From Pseudomonas fluorescens (lineage in GTDB: Bacteria > Pseudomonadota > Gammaproteobacteria > Pseudomonadales > Pseudomonadaceae): 64,000 bases of DNA. The notes under the pieces are model-generated. The model had not been told where the DNA came from. It searched no databases and saw only the letters and a list, made by a program, of their open reading frames with translations. Position 1 is the stretch's first letter, and each line of letters opens with the position of its first letter. The position numbers were made by a program, and so were the translations under genes. This document shows positions 43,498-52,835 of the stretch, piece after piece. The stretch lies in the NCBI RefSeq assembly GCF_902497785.1, contig NZ_CABVHK010000001.1:372001-436000 (forward strand). Reading direction: 5' to 3'.

Positions 43498-45063
43498 ATG
43501 GCCTCTGAATACGAAATGTCGGTCAACGACTACATTGCTATCATCAAGCACCATGCACTGCTGTTGATTCTGACTGGCGTGGCCATCCTCGGTGTGTGCC
43601 TGGCGGTTGCATTCTCTCTCCCGCCAACCTACGAATCATCCGGCACGATTCTGATCGAGTCGCAACAGATCTCGCCTGACCTGGTGGCGGCGAACAACAA
43701 TACCTTTGCCGATGAGCGCATCGAAGTTATTCGCCAGCGCGTGATGACCCGTGAAAATCTGACAGCGATCATCGACAAGTACAATTTGTTCGCTGCGCAA
43801 AGTCGCCAGTTGAGCGTTTCCGAGAAGGTCGAGGAAATGCGCAACGCGATTGCCGTCACCTTGGTCAGCGCGGCGGTCAAAGGCCGCGGGGAAGTGACGA
43901 TTGCGTTTCGTCTTTCCTTCGAACACCGCGAGCCAGAGATTGCCAATAAAGTGGCTAACGAACTGGTAACGCTGTTCCTGAATGAAAACATCCGCCAGCG
44001 CACTGAGCGCGCTACCGAAAACACCGAATTCGTCAAGCAGGAAGCGGACAAGCTCGAGGTTGCCCTGAATGCCCAGGATAATCTCGTCGCAGACTACAAA
44101 CAGAAGCACAGTGGCGCGCTGCCCGAGCATCAAGAGTTGCGCATGAACATGCTGACGCGCGCCGAGACCGAGCTCAAAGAAGTCGACCGAGACTACAAGG
44201 CTGCGCGCGAGGAATTGCGTTTCAACGAGTTGGAACTGACCGCCGCCAGCGCTGGCTTGGCGACCAAACCGGGCGTGGTGGGGGCAGCCGCTGACAAGCC
44301 GCAGGATCTGGGCAGCCTCAAGGCCGAATACGCCCGTCTGCTGACCCTGTATACCGAAGCTCACCCCGATGTGCGTGCCGTGAAACGCAAGATTGCGGCC
44401 CTTGAGGCGAACAAGGCGTTGGCGGGCGGCGCGGCATTGCCGGTCAATATGGATGTGGCAAAGGCTCAGGCGCAGATTGCCGGGACCGAGGCAAAGATCA
44501 GGTCGCTGGCCGACCAGAAGCAGCAGACGCTGAAGAAAATTTCCGAAATCGAAGCGCAGATTATTGAAACGCCACAAGTCGAGCGCGGCCTGATCACGCT
44601 GATGCGTGACCATGAAAACGCGAAGAAGAAATATGAGGAAATGCGCGCCAAGGAAATGGGCGCGAAAATTTCCGAAAGCCTCGAACAGGAAAACAAGGCC
44701 GAGCGTTTTGTTCTGCTGGAACCGCCACTGATGCCCGAAAAACCGATCAGGCCGAACCGCAAAAAAGTGGTTGCCATGGGCTTCGTTCTCGCCCCGGTAG
44801 GCGCGGGCGCGCTGGTGATGCTGCTTGAGATGATCAACCCGCGTGTACGCGGTGCCGAGGCGCTTGCAAGCGTACTGGGCAAACGTGTGTTGGTGTCCAT
44901 TCCCTACATTCATACCAGGGCGGAACTGGCACGCCGCAAGCAATGGCGAACGCGTTTGATCATTAGCGGACTCGTGGTCATCACGATCTTCCTGGTGCTC
45001 CTGCACTTCCTCTACATGCCCCTGGATCTGCTGTTGTTTAAAGTTCTGGGCCGGTTTGCATAA
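43498..45063 (+). CDS. Wzz/GumC-type polysaccharide chain-length determinant
   Basis: A 521-residue inner-membrane co-polymerase: N-terminal helix (about 20-45), a periplasmic domain with long coiled coils (about 165-225 and 300-385), a proline-rich segment before the last helices (LEPPLMPEKPIRPNRKK) and two C-terminal helices (about 415-435 and 485-510). There is no fused kinase domain; the cognate CpsD-like kinase is encoded by the next gene. ATG 43498 has GAG 4 bases upstream; a GTG at 43489 is an alternative. Confidence 0.9.
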   Translation: MASEYEMSVNDYIAIIKHHALLLILTGVAILGVCLAVAFSLPPTYESSGTILIESQQISPDLVAANNNTFADERIEVIRQRVMTRENLTAIIDKYNLFAAQSRQLSVSEKVEEMRNAIAVTLVSAAVKGRGEVTIAFRLSFEHREPEIANKVANELVTLFLNENIRQRTERATENTEFVKQEADKLEVALNAQDNLVADYKQKHSGALPEHQELRMNMLTRAETELKEVDRDYKAAREELRFNELELTAASAGLATKPGVVGAAADKPQDLGSLKAEYARLLTLYTEAHPDVRAVKRKIAALEANKALAGGAALPVNMDVAKAQAQIAGTEAKIRSLADQKQQTLKKISEIEAQIIETPQVERGLITLMRDHENAKKKYEEMRAKEMGAKISESLEQENKAERFVLLEPPLMPEKPIRPNRKKVVAMGFVLAPVGAGALVMLLEMINPRVRGAEALASVLGKRVLVSIPYIHTRAELARRKQWRTRLIISGLVVITIFLVLLHFLYMPLDLLLFKVLGRFA

Positions 45064-45075
45064 GGAAATATAGCG

Positions 45076-45861
45076 ATGGACATTATCAAGCCCGATGCCG
45101 ATAAGGCCGAGCAACCGACCGCGTCGAAGGCCATGACACCGACCGGGCAGCCGGGGCTGAACGCGCTCAGTTACGTACAAACCAAGGTTGTACCTTTGCG
45201 GCCCGATCACCTCGAGCGCCACCGCATTGTGGCGTACAACAAGAATTCGAATGTGGGCGGGGCTATCGATCTGCTGCGTACACAAGTGCTGAAAATCATG
45301 GATGAGAATGGCTGGCGCACGCTGGCCATTACCTCGCCGACGCCGGAGGCAGGCAAGACGGTTTTGGCCATCAATCTGGCAATGAGTATCGCCCACCACA
45401 CCACCAAGACCGCGTTGCTGGTGGACTTCGACTTGCGTCGTCCCACGGTGGGCGCCTGCCTTGGGCTGCCGATGGAAAAATCGCTCAATGAACTGCTGAA
45501 CGATGAAGCCGAACTGCAAGAAGTGCTGGTCAACCCGACCTTGCCGCGTTTTGTGGTGCTGCCGACTCGTGAGCCGATCCCTCTCTCCACCGAGGTGTTG
45601 TCATCGCCTGAGGTGAGTCATTTGATTACGGACCTGCGCGAGCGCTACAACTCGCGCATCGTGATTTTCGACTTGCCGCCAATCCTGAGTTCGGACGATG
45701 CGATGACTGTCTTGCCGAAATTCGACTGTGTCCTGCTTGTGGTTGGTAACGGCATGAACAGCAAGAAAGAGATCGAAGAAAGCCTTCATCATCTGGGCAC
45801 GGCCAATCTGATTGGCACCGTACTGAACAAAGCCGAGCCGCAGAACCGCTCTTACTATTAG
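45076..45861 (+). CDS. CpsD/CapB-family tyrosine autokinase
   Basis: A 261-residue cytoplasmic BY-kinase domain with Walker A TPEAGKTVLA, Walker A' LLVDFDLRRP and Walker B IVIFDLPP, and a short C-terminal tyrosine pair (SYY). It would phosphorylate itself and drive cycling of the Wzz-like partner encoded 12 bases upstream. The tyrosine cluster is smaller than in Wzc. Last gene of the rightward export operon. Confidence 0.88.
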   Translation: MDIIKPDADKAEQPTASKAMTPTGQPGLNALSYVQTKVVPLRPDHLERHRIVAYNKNSNVGGAIDLLRTQVLKIMDENGWRTLAITSPTPEAGKTVLAINLAMSIAHHTTKTALLVDFDLRRPTVGACLGLPMEKSLNELLNDEAELQEVLVNPTLPRFVVLPTREPIPLSTEVLSSPEVSHLITDLRERYNSRIVIFDLPPILSSDDAMTVLPKFDCVLLVVGNGMNSKKEIEESLHHLGTANLIGTVLNKAEPQNRSYY

Positions 45862-45892
45862 AGCGTCACTCTCAGAAGGGGTGGGCTTATGG

Positions 45893-45980
45893 TGGGAGCG
45901 AGCCTGCTCGCGAAAGCGGACTCACATTCACCATCGATGGCGGCGGACACGGCCTCTTCGCGAGCAGGCTCGCTCCCACA
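45893..45980. repeat. REP-type inverted repeat pair (TGGGAGCGAGCCTGCTCGCG class)
   Basis: Arms TGGGAGCGAGCCTGCTCGCG... from 45893 and the complement ending CTCCCACA at 45980, between convergent export and galE transcripts. It is the last REP element in the window; none was seen in the 18 kb to the right. Confidence 0.9.
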
Positions 45981-46021
45981 GTTGATTGGTGTGCATCCGG
46001 TTTTTCACCGATCCCGCCGAC

Positions 46022-46999
46022 TCAATGCCACGGGTGCTTCTTTTCCCAGCCCCAGGCATGCGTCACGATCTGTTCCAGTGATGCGAACTGCGGCTGCCAG
46101 CCCAGCAAGGTGTACGCTCGCTGGGGATCGGCCACAAGGCGTGGTGGATCGCCCGCACGGCGCGGCGCGTCACTCACAGGGATAGGCTGGCCGGTCACCC
46201 GGCGTGCGGTCTCGATCACTTCCTGCACTGAAAAACCCTGGCCGTTGCCAAGGTTGAATGCCGTGCTCGCACCTCCGGCCAACAGATAATCCACGGCCAG
46301 CGCGTGCGCTGCGACGAGATCGGCCACGTGGACGTAGTCGCGAATACAGGTGCCGTCGGGTGTGTCGTAATCACGACCGTAGACGGTGATGGATTCGCGT
46401 CGACCCGAGGCGGCTTGCAAGATCAGCGGCAGCAGATGGGTTTCCGGTTCGTGGCGTTCACCCAACTGTCCTTCCGGGTCTGCCCCGGCGGCGTTGAAGT
46501 AGCGCAGGCAAACCGATTTGAGCCCGTAGGCGCGATCGAAATCCTCCAGCATCTGCTCGACCATCCATTTGCTACGACCATAAGGATTGATCGCAGCCTT
46601 CGGATGCGCTTCGTCGATCGGCACATACACCGGATCGCCATAGATGGCGGCGGTCGAGGAAAAAATGAAGTGTTTAACCTCCGCGCGCACCATCGCTTGC
46701 AGCAGCGTCAGGGTGGCGGCCAGGTTGTTTTGATAATACTTGGCAGGTTCGGTAACGGATTCGCCGACCTGTATGAATGAGGCGAAGTGGAACACCGCAT
46801 CAAAACGCTGAGTGGCAAACAAGGTATCCAGGGCTTGGGCGTCGGCGATGTCCAGTTCGACCAGCTTTCCGCCCGTCAAGGCGCTGCGGTAGCCCGTGGA
46901 AAAATTGTCGGCGACCACCAGGTCGTGGCCGGCGCGCAGCAACTGTTTAACCATGTGCGAGCCGATATAGCCTGCGCCGCCAACCACCAAAAAATTCAT
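46022..46999 (-). CDS. galE: UDP-glucose 4-epimerase
   Basis: A 325-residue short-chain epimerase interconverting UDP-glucose and UDP-galactose. NAD-binding GGAGYIGSH at the N-terminus, the catalytic YxxxK in NPYGRSKWM and a serine in FSSTAAIYG are visible. ATG 46999 is used because AGGAGG lies 6 bases upstream. Third gene of a leftward operon with the polymerase and the glycoside hydrolase; supplies a sugar nucleotide to the locus. Confidence 0.93.
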   Translation of the reverse strand: MNFLVVGGAGYIGSHMVKQLLRAGHDLVVADNFSTGYRSALTGGKLVELDIADAQALDTLFATQRFDAVFHFASFIQVGESVTEPAKYYQNNLAATLTLLQAMVRAEVKHFIFSSTAAIYGDPVYVPIDEAHPKAAINPYGRSKWMVEQMLEDFDRAYGLKSVCLRYFNAAGADPEGQLGERHEPETHLLPLILQAASGRRESITVYGRDYDTPDGTCIRDYVHVADLVAAHALAVDYLLAGGASTAFNLGNGQGFSVQEVIETARRVTGQPIPVSDAPRRAGDPPRLVADPQRAYTLLGWQPQFASLEQIVTHAWGWEKKHPWH

Positions 47000-47044
47000 C
47001 CTGACCTCCTGGAAACTATTGCTGTGCAAACGCAGATTGTACCG

Positions 47045-49660
47045 TCAGCGCGTTGCACTCTTTCTTAAAAACAACCAGTTGGATGCCTGCAAGTCATCGA
47101 ACTTGATCGTGTAGCGGCCATCGGCGTAGGTGGCAGGCAGCTTCTTCAGTTGTGCGAGGGTGCCCTGAGTGAACAGCGTCAGGCCCGCGGGTGCCTGGAG
47201 GGTTAGCGTGCCGGAAACAGGCTCCACATAAAAAGGTGTTTTTTCGTCGTCCTGGGGGATGGCGCGGGTGCCCAGCGAAATCATCAGATCCTGCGACTGG
47301 CCAATAGGCGTGTCGTTCAGACTTTGTACCACCACGCTCGCATTAGCCGTCTTCACTTGAACCTGAACGTTGCCGAGGCTGATCGTCTCGCCGCCGATCC
47401 AGCCCGTTGCTGCCTGGGTACGCGGCGTATTGATGGTGTAGATGCCTTGTTTCCAGTTGCGTTTCAGTTCACCGGTGTCAGTCGTGGCCTCGCTGGCATT
47501 GGCGTCCAGCAGCGACTGGTTCGGGTCACGAAACACCTGCGCATTACCGGCGCTGGGTCCGGTCTGCAACCAAGGCAGTTCCGGCGTCTGAGGCATCGCG
47601 ATTTGCAGCTTGCCTTTCTCCATGGCGGTGCGCAGCAGTGCAGAGTTGGCCGGTGTGATGGCCTGGTTGAACAGGGTTGCCGGCGTCGGCGCGAAGACGT
47701 AGGTGGTGGTTGCTTCGCTGACGTCGGCGCGGCGATACAGCAGGGCGGCGGCGGGGAGGGTGGCCAGCAGTGCAGGGTCGTTGTAGGCGTTCCAGTTGCC
47801 GGCCGTTCTCCATCCGCCGGAAAGGGGTTCCTGGCTGTACGCATACTGCATCAGCGCATCCCAGCCCTGATGACTGGCGGTGCCGGCTATATAAAGTGGC
47901 AGCGTGTGGCGGTCGGGGGTCGGGAACGGTTCGGTGTTCCACTCGGTGACGGTCAGGGGTTTGCCTGTGACCTGGCCGGCGGCAATCCAGTCGACGATGC
48001 CGGCACTGGTGAGCGGGTTTTTCTCCAACTGGCCGGAGCCGCCGTAGCTGTGGGTGTCGATGACGTCGCCGGATGTCAGCGCGGGCAGGGACGCCAGGCC
48101 ATCGCCCCCCCAGTAACTGGTCGTGGAGATGGGGACCTTCACGCCCACATCACGCAGGTGCTTGATCATGTCTGCGTTGAAGCGCCGCTCCAGATCATTG
48201 AGGAACAACTTCGACGGGCCATACTCCCACGCGCGCCAGGTTTGGCTGGCGGGCAGATCGTGCTGGTTGGCAAACGCTTCGGCTTCAGCCATGTAAAGCT
48301 TGTTGTGCTTTGGAACGTTCTTGTCCGGCAGCAGGGCATTGCCGAAGTGATGGGTGACGTCGTTTTCGTTGGTGATCAGTACGGCGGCGATTGCCGGATC
48401 GTCTTTGTAGGCGAGACCGGTATGGGGATTTACGTGGGTCAGATAGGCTGCGGCAAAACGCTTCATCGCCTGCTGAATCGTGATGTTTACATAGGCATAG
48501 CCCTTGAGATCAGCGCTGCCGGCGCTGTTCTTGGGCATCTCTTCAAAACCATAAATGTTGTCTTTTGCAGTGAAGGATCGTTCGACGTGCATGTCGAGCC
48601 ATACATAAATGCCCTCGTCTTTAAGGCACTTGATCCACCAGTCGATTTTTTTCAGCGACTCCGGGCTGGGCTGCTGGGTGTCATGAGGGAGGGCAGGGTC
48701 GCCAAAGATGTTCGGGCTGACCCATGGCGAATCATGGTGGTGCAGGCGTACGAGGTTAAAGCCGAGTGCCGACAGGCGTTTGGCTTGCAGTTTGATGTCC
48801 TCGTCCGTTGTGCGGAACAGCGCATAGGCCGATACGTTGGTGCCCCAAAAGCGCGCCGGGGTGTTGTCCGCGAACTGCAGCTGCTCCCCGGCCGCTTTGA
48901 CGAAGCCGCGTTTGCCCGCCGGTTTTTCATTGGCGTTGAGGAAGGACAGATCGACCGGCGAGGTGTTCCAGTCGAGCTTGTCGCTCGGCCAGCTCTTCGG
49001 GTCAACCAGGCCGAAGCGCTCGGTAGTGGTGGGACCGAGTTCCACGTCGCCGGCAATGCTCAGGGTGGCTTTGATAGTCTGACGGCCGGGCTTGATCGCG
49101 TTTTTGTAGAAAAACGCGCGCACTTCCGATTTATCACCCGGTTCGAAATACACTCCCGCCGGAGCAGGCTCGAAACGCATCTCGATTTTTCGCCCTTGTG
49201 CATTCCCCCAGGACCAGCCTTTGTTGTCAGGCAGTAAGACCGGCTCGCCCATTTCTCCCGGGAAAAGTGCCGGGTCGAAATTGAAGACGATGCCGCCACC
49301 CATCACACCCGACTTGTTGCTGCGTGCATCCAGGGCAAAATCCCAGGTGATTGTCTGCTCGCCTTCTTTCTGGATTTTTGCAGCCAGGTCGAAATCCAGG
49401 GCTTTGTTCTGGCCTGCGAGTGAATAGCTGTAGGGGGCGTTTGTCTGGAACTCGGTTGCAAAATAGGTCCATTCCCAGTTGCCCCCAAAGAACACAAATG
49501 AGGAAGCAACCACCGGGCTGCCACCACGCACCAGCATGGGCAGGCCGTTTTTCTCATCGACGCTGGCGACCCACTCGGACGCCCAGGTGCCAACCGGCCA
49601 GACTACAAGAGACAAAAGAACCGGGAGCAGCAAACGGGTGCGGCGAAAAAATGGGGGCAT
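47045..49660 (-). CDS. Exported glycoside hydrolase (clan GH-A-like) of the exopolysaccharide locus
   Basis: An 871-residue protein with a signal peptide (about 1-27), an N-terminal beta-rich domain (about 30-230), a TIM-barrel with the two catalytic-acid motifs typical of clan GH-A (ITNENDV as acid/base and TVTEWNTEP as nucleophile), and a C-terminal beta-rich domain. Hydrolases such as PslG occupy the same position in other Pseudomonas loci and trim polymer in the periplasm. ATG 49660 follows the polymerase stop by 4 bases. The linkage cut is unknown. Confidence 0.8.
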   Translation of the reverse strand: MPPFFRRTRLLLPVLLSLVVWPVGTWASEWVASVDEKNGLPMLVRGGSPVVASSFVFFGGNWEWTYFATEFQTNAPYSYSLAGQNKALDFDLAAKIQKEGEQTITWDFALDARSNKSGVMGGGIVFNFDPALFPGEMGEPVLLPDNKGWSWGNAQGRKIEMRFEPAPAGVYFEPGDKSEVRAFFYKNAIKPGRQTIKATLSIAGDVELGPTTTERFGLVDPKSWPSDKLDWNTSPVDLSFLNANEKPAGKRGFVKAAGEQLQFADNTPARFWGTNVSAYALFRTTDEDIKLQAKRLSALGFNLVRLHHHDSPWVSPNIFGDPALPHDTQQPSPESLKKIDWWIKCLKDEGIYVWLDMHVERSFTAKDNIYGFEEMPKNSAGSADLKGYAYVNITIQQAMKRFAAAYLTHVNPHTGLAYKDDPAIAAVLITNENDVTHHFGNALLPDKNVPKHNKLYMAEAEAFANQHDLPASQTWRAWEYGPSKLFLNDLERRFNADMIKHLRDVGVKVPISTTSYWGGDGLASLPALTSGDVIDTHSYGGSGQLEKNPLTSAGIVDWIAAGQVTGKPLTVTEWNTEPFPTPDRHTLPLYIAGTASHQGWDALMQYAYSQEPLSGGWRTAGNWNAYNDPALLATLPAAALLYRRADVSEATTTYVFAPTPATLFNQAITPANSALLRTAMEKGKLQIAMPQTPELPWLQTGPSAGNAQVFRDPNQSLLDANASEATTDTGELKRNWKQGIYTINTPRTQAATGWIGGETISLGNVQVQVKTANASVVVQSLNDTPIGQSQDLMISLGTRAIPQDDEKTPFYVEPVSGTLTLQAPAGLTLFTQGTLAQLKKLPATYADGRYTIKFDDLQASNWLFLRKSATR

Positions 49661-49664
49661 GGGA

Positions 49665-51191
49665 TTACCGAAGTTGAAGGTGGGCACTTGCAGTGACTGC
49701 ACTTGACGTCTGTTTCTGGTTGCGTGCCATCTGGGCATAGGCAACGCCCAGCCCGGCGACCGACCAATACACCACAGGAATGACCGTGATGCTGCTGACG
49801 GTAACAATAGTCACCAGGATGCCGACCAGTGTCGCGAACAGAGCGCGTCCCAGTCGACGCGCCTCATCGTCTTTGTCGGGGTACTCACGCATGGCCTTGC
49901 GGATGCCGAACAGCGTCGTGGCAAAAAAAGCCACGAAAATCCCCAGGCCGATCAATCCGAACGACAGCGCGATGCCGATGTAGGTGTTGACGATATCGAT
50001 GATGCCCTCGCCCTGAATCATCGACTGCATTTCCGGAGTTTTGCGGAAATCAAACGAGCCCAGCAGCGGATTGTGCTGGATCACGATAACGGCGTTGTCG
50101 AACAGGCGCTGGCGGTAGGTGATGTTTTCGGCATCGACCGAACCGATGAACGGGAGCAGGTCCAGCACTTTTTGCCCGCCCGGCACCAACGTCAGCAGGG
50201 GCAGGGACAGCACGCCGGCGAGGCCCAGCAACATCAGGCGTTTGATCGCATGACGGCCGGTGGCGATGTACACCATGAGCATGCCGACGGCACCGATCCA
50301 GGGGCCGCGCGACAGCGGTGCAAACAGACCGCCGGCGAGCAGCAATGCGCCCAGGCGGCGCTGCAATTTACTGCGCACACCCTCCTGCAAGAACAGGTAT
50401 AACCCGATGGCCGTGCTGATCACCAGTCCCAGCGCAATGGCCTGGCCGGTGGTGACGCTGGCGCGCAGCAAGCCACCCCGGTTCAGGTAGCTGGACATTT
50501 CCCACTGCATGCCCATGGCGCCGATCAGCGCACTGTAGAGCAGCCAACTGCGGGCAAACTCGAAGAGCCCGATCAGCGACATCACCATGGCCGCGAGGAC
50601 AAAGCCCAGCAGGGCGTCCTTGAAATCGCTGAGGTTTTTCAGGGCGCGGCTGGCGACGTAATAAGGCAGGAAAACGTCGGTGAACAGGTAGAACGACTGG
50701 CGCAGCGTATCGGTGACGGTGGTTTCGCGCAGTAGCAGCAGGCTGGTCAGGATCAGGTTGGCGGCCATCAATTTGTCCGGCCAGGTGCGTCCGAATGCAC
50801 GGGTATCTGCGCGCCGGCGCAGGGCAAAAAAAGCCGGCATCAGGACGCACAGGGACAGCAGGCGAACATAGTTGAGGTCGATAAAATAATTGATCAGGCC
50901 GAATCCGGGAATTTGCGCCGAGGCCGGCGGCACCAGAAACAGCAGCAAGAAAAACAGGGCCACGGGATTGCGTTCGCGTTTTCTCGCGACGGTGAGCACC
51001 ACAATAGTCACGGCCGAATACACCCAGAAACTGTGCGAGAAAAAGGCCAGAAGGGTCAGCACGAACCACAGATTGCGCCGGCGGATAAAGTCGTTGGCAG
51101 GGATCAGGTCTGCTGCAGGTCGGCGTGCCATGGCAAACACAACGCCGGCAAGAACCAGGATGACGACTAACGCGCGAAAGTGCTCAGGCAT
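49665..51191 (-). CDS. O-antigen ligase/Wzy-type polymerase
   Basis: A 508-residue inner-membrane protein with about 12 hydrophobic segments and a large periplasmic loop containing the Wzy_C region (LSRGPWIGAVGMLMVYIATGR and, later, ITYRQRLFDNAV). It would polymerise lipid-linked repeat units in the periplasm. First gene of the leftward operon with the glycoside hydrolase and galE, and divergent from flippase copy 1 (93 bases). Confidence 0.83.
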   Translation of the reverse strand: MPEHFRALVVILVLAGVVFAMARRPAADLIPANDFIRRRNLWFVLTLLAFFSHSFWVYSAVTIVVLTVARKRERNPVALFFLLLFLVPPASAQIPGFGLINYFIDLNYVRLLSLCVLMPAFFALRRRADTRAFGRTWPDKLMAANLILTSLLLLRETTVTDTLRQSFYLFTDVFLPYYVASRALKNLSDFKDALLGFVLAAMVMSLIGLFEFARSWLLYSALIGAMGMQWEMSSYLNRGGLLRASVTTGQAIALGLVISTAIGLYLFLQEGVRSKLQRRLGALLLAGGLFAPLSRGPWIGAVGMLMVYIATGRHAIKRLMLLGLAGVLSLPLLTLVPGGQKVLDLLPFIGSVDAENITYRQRLFDNAVIVIQHNPLLGSFDFRKTPEMQSMIQGEGIIDIVNTYIGIALSFGLIGLGIFVAFFATTLFGIRKAMREYPDKDDEARRLGRALFATLVGILVTIVTVSSITVIPVVYWSVAGLGVAYAQMARNQKQTSSAVTASAHLQLR

Positions 51192-51209
51192 GCTTCTGAG
51201 GCCTATTGT

Positions 51210-52679
51210 CAGGTGAATGGCAGGTGCCAGTGAAATGGCAAAATGCGACTATAGTACCTTTCGTTCATTGAGTCCGGGGTTGTTGTGATGCCGCCAGCTG
51301 ATTTATCGCCACCGTTGAGCCTGCGCAGGCGAGCGATATCCGCCGGGGCATGGAATCTGGGGGCGCTGGTCACTTCTCAAGCGATGCGTCTGGGTGGCAA
51401 CCTGATCATGGCGCGGCTGTTGATGCCGGAAATGTTCGGCATCATGGTCATCGCCACCACCGTGTCGGTGGTGCTCCACCTGCTGTCCGATGTCGGCTTG
51501 CGCCAGAACATTGTGCAGAGCCCGCGGGGCGACGATCCGGCGTTTCTCAACACCGTGTGGACGGTGCAGATCATCCGCGGTTTTATCCTGTTTGCGTTCA
51601 CGTTGGCCATCGCCGGTTTTGCCTGGCTCGCGCAAGTCCTTGAGGTGTGGTCGGCCCATTCCACCTATGCCGCCCCGGAGTTGCCGCTGGTGCTGGCCCT
51701 GACCGGGTTTTCCGCGATCATCTATGGTTTCCAGTCGACCAAGGTCGACGTGGCGGTGCGCGACTTCCAGCAGAAAAAAGTGGTGCTCGCCGAATTTGTG
51801 TCGCAGCTGTGCGGGCTGCTGGTGATGTTGGCCATCGGTTATTTCAGCCGGTCGATCTGGTCGCTGGTGGGGGCCGGTCTGGCCTCGGCACTGGTCATGA
51901 CGCTGCTGGGGCATGTCTGGTTTTCCGGGTCGCCGAACCGTCTGCACTGGGATCGTCCGGCGTTGCGCGAGGTGGTGGTCTTCGGCCGCTGGATGCTGTT
52001 GTCGTCGGCCGTCGGCGTACTGGCCATGAACGGTGACCGGATATGGTTTGGCGGCAGCATGTCGGCCACCGAACTGGGGGTGTACTCGATTGCCGTGCTG
52101 ATTTTGAGCGCGCTGCAACAGGGCATGCAACGGTTGGTCGGGGCCGTGGCGCTGCCGGCTTTCAGTGAAGCCGCGCGCACCAATGACAGCGCACGGTTGC
52201 AGGCGTTGTATTACCGCTTCAAGTTGATGTTCGACCTGGCCTCGCTGTTTCTCTGCGGGCTGTTCTGGACCGCCAGCCCGCTGCTTATCAGCCTCTTGTA
52301 CGATGAGCGTTATGCCGGTGCGGGCCACATGCTGGCGATTCTTTCACTGTCTTTTTTCACCTATCGTTATGTGGTGGCGCATCAGGCGTGGCTGGCCCTG
52401 GGACTGACCAAATACCAGGCCCTGGACAACATTATTCGCGCGGTCTCGTTGTGGGGGTTACTGCCGCTTTTGCTGGCGATTGGCGGTGTGGAATATGCCA
52501 TTTGGGGTGTCGCGCTGCACGCCGTGCCGACGCTGGTGCTGGTGGTGTACGTCAATTGCAAGGTGGGTTTGTTCGATATCAAGCGTGAACTGATGGTGCT
52601 GCCGATGGTGCTGGTGGGGGCGTTGTGCGGGGAATTGGTGTTGGGACTTGCCAACTGGTTTTGACCTTAATGTCGGGGA
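51210..52679 (+). repeat. Copy 1 of a 1,470-bp direct repeat containing a flippase gene
   Basis: Matches 54038-55507 at an offset of 2,828 bases. By hand comparison about 20 positions differ, many of them in the stretch 51930-52200. It includes about 75 bases upstream of the flippase (with a TATAGT element at 51250-51255) and 15 bases after its stop. Confidence 0.95.
51285..52664 (+). CDS. Oligosaccharide flippase (Wzx-like), copy 1
   Basis: A 459-residue inner-membrane MATE/MOP-type flippase with about 12 helices; the family region GAWNLGALVTSQAMRLGGNL is at the N-terminus. It would flip lipid-linked repeat units. It is duplicated at 54113-55492; the two proteins differ at only two residues (FSGSPNR versus FSGAPNR, RTNDSA versus RTQDSA). 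TATAGT at 51250 may be the -10 of a promoter shared by both copies. The gene is divergent from the polymerase operon. Confidence 0.9.
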   Translation: MMPPADLSPPLSLRRRAISAGAWNLGALVTSQAMRLGGNLIMARLLMPEMFGIMVIATTVSVVLHLLSDVGLRQNIVQSPRGDDPAFLNTVWTVQIIRGFILFAFTLAIAGFAWLAQVLEVWSAHSTYAAPELPLVLALTGFSAIIYGFQSTKVDVAVRDFQQKKVVLAEFVSQLCGLLVMLAIGYFSRSIWSLVGAGLASALVMTLLGHVWFSGSPNRLHWDRPALREVVVFGRWMLLSSAVGVLAMNGDRIWFGGSMSATELGVYSIAVLILSALQQGMQRLVGAVALPAFSEAARTNDSARLQALYYRFKLMFDLASLFLCGLFWTASPLLISLLYDERYAGAGHMLAILSLSFFTYRYVVAHQAWLALGLTKYQALDNIIRAVSLWGLLPLLLAIGGVEYAIWGVALHAVPTLVLVVYVNCKVGLFDIKRELMVLPMVLVGALCGELVLGLANWF

Positions 52680-52681
52680 GC

Positions 52682-52759
52682 GCATGATCAAAGACTGCTC
52701 ATCGCACAAAGAGCTATGCCGCTCTTGCAACTTGCGCACAGACTGGCTGAACATTTGAA
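52682..52759 (+). pseudogene. Deletion scar of a GMC oxidoreductase gene
   Basis: 52682-52715 matches the start of the GMC gene (55719-55752) at 30 of 34 positions, including the first 15 identical bases with the start codon. Directly joined, 52716-52759 matches its 3' end (57107-57150) at 35 of 44 positions, including 14 identical bases. The junction shifts frame, leaving a 24-codon open frame (ATG 52684 to TGA 52758). The internal 1.35 kb is missing, so this is a remnant of a GMC gene that once followed flippase copy 1. Confidence 0.8.
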
Positions 52760-52835
52760 TAATATAAGTTAATGTTTCGGATCGGAATTGAATAGGCCGC
52801 TTCTGATTTGCAGGGGTGGATTGGAGTGGTTTTTA

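Noticed and set aside
43636..45519. 627-codon open frame antisense to the Wzz-like and CpsD-like genes
   Set aside because: Shadow frame; sense proteins carry clear family motifs.
1656..45980. Repeated short palindromes as a CRISPR array
   Set aside because: They are single inverted pairs scattered kilobases apart, not regularly spaced direct repeats; they are REP elements.
47324..49237. 637-codon open frame antisense to the glycoside hydrolase
   Set aside because: Shadow frame; the sense strand has signal peptide and catalytic motifs.
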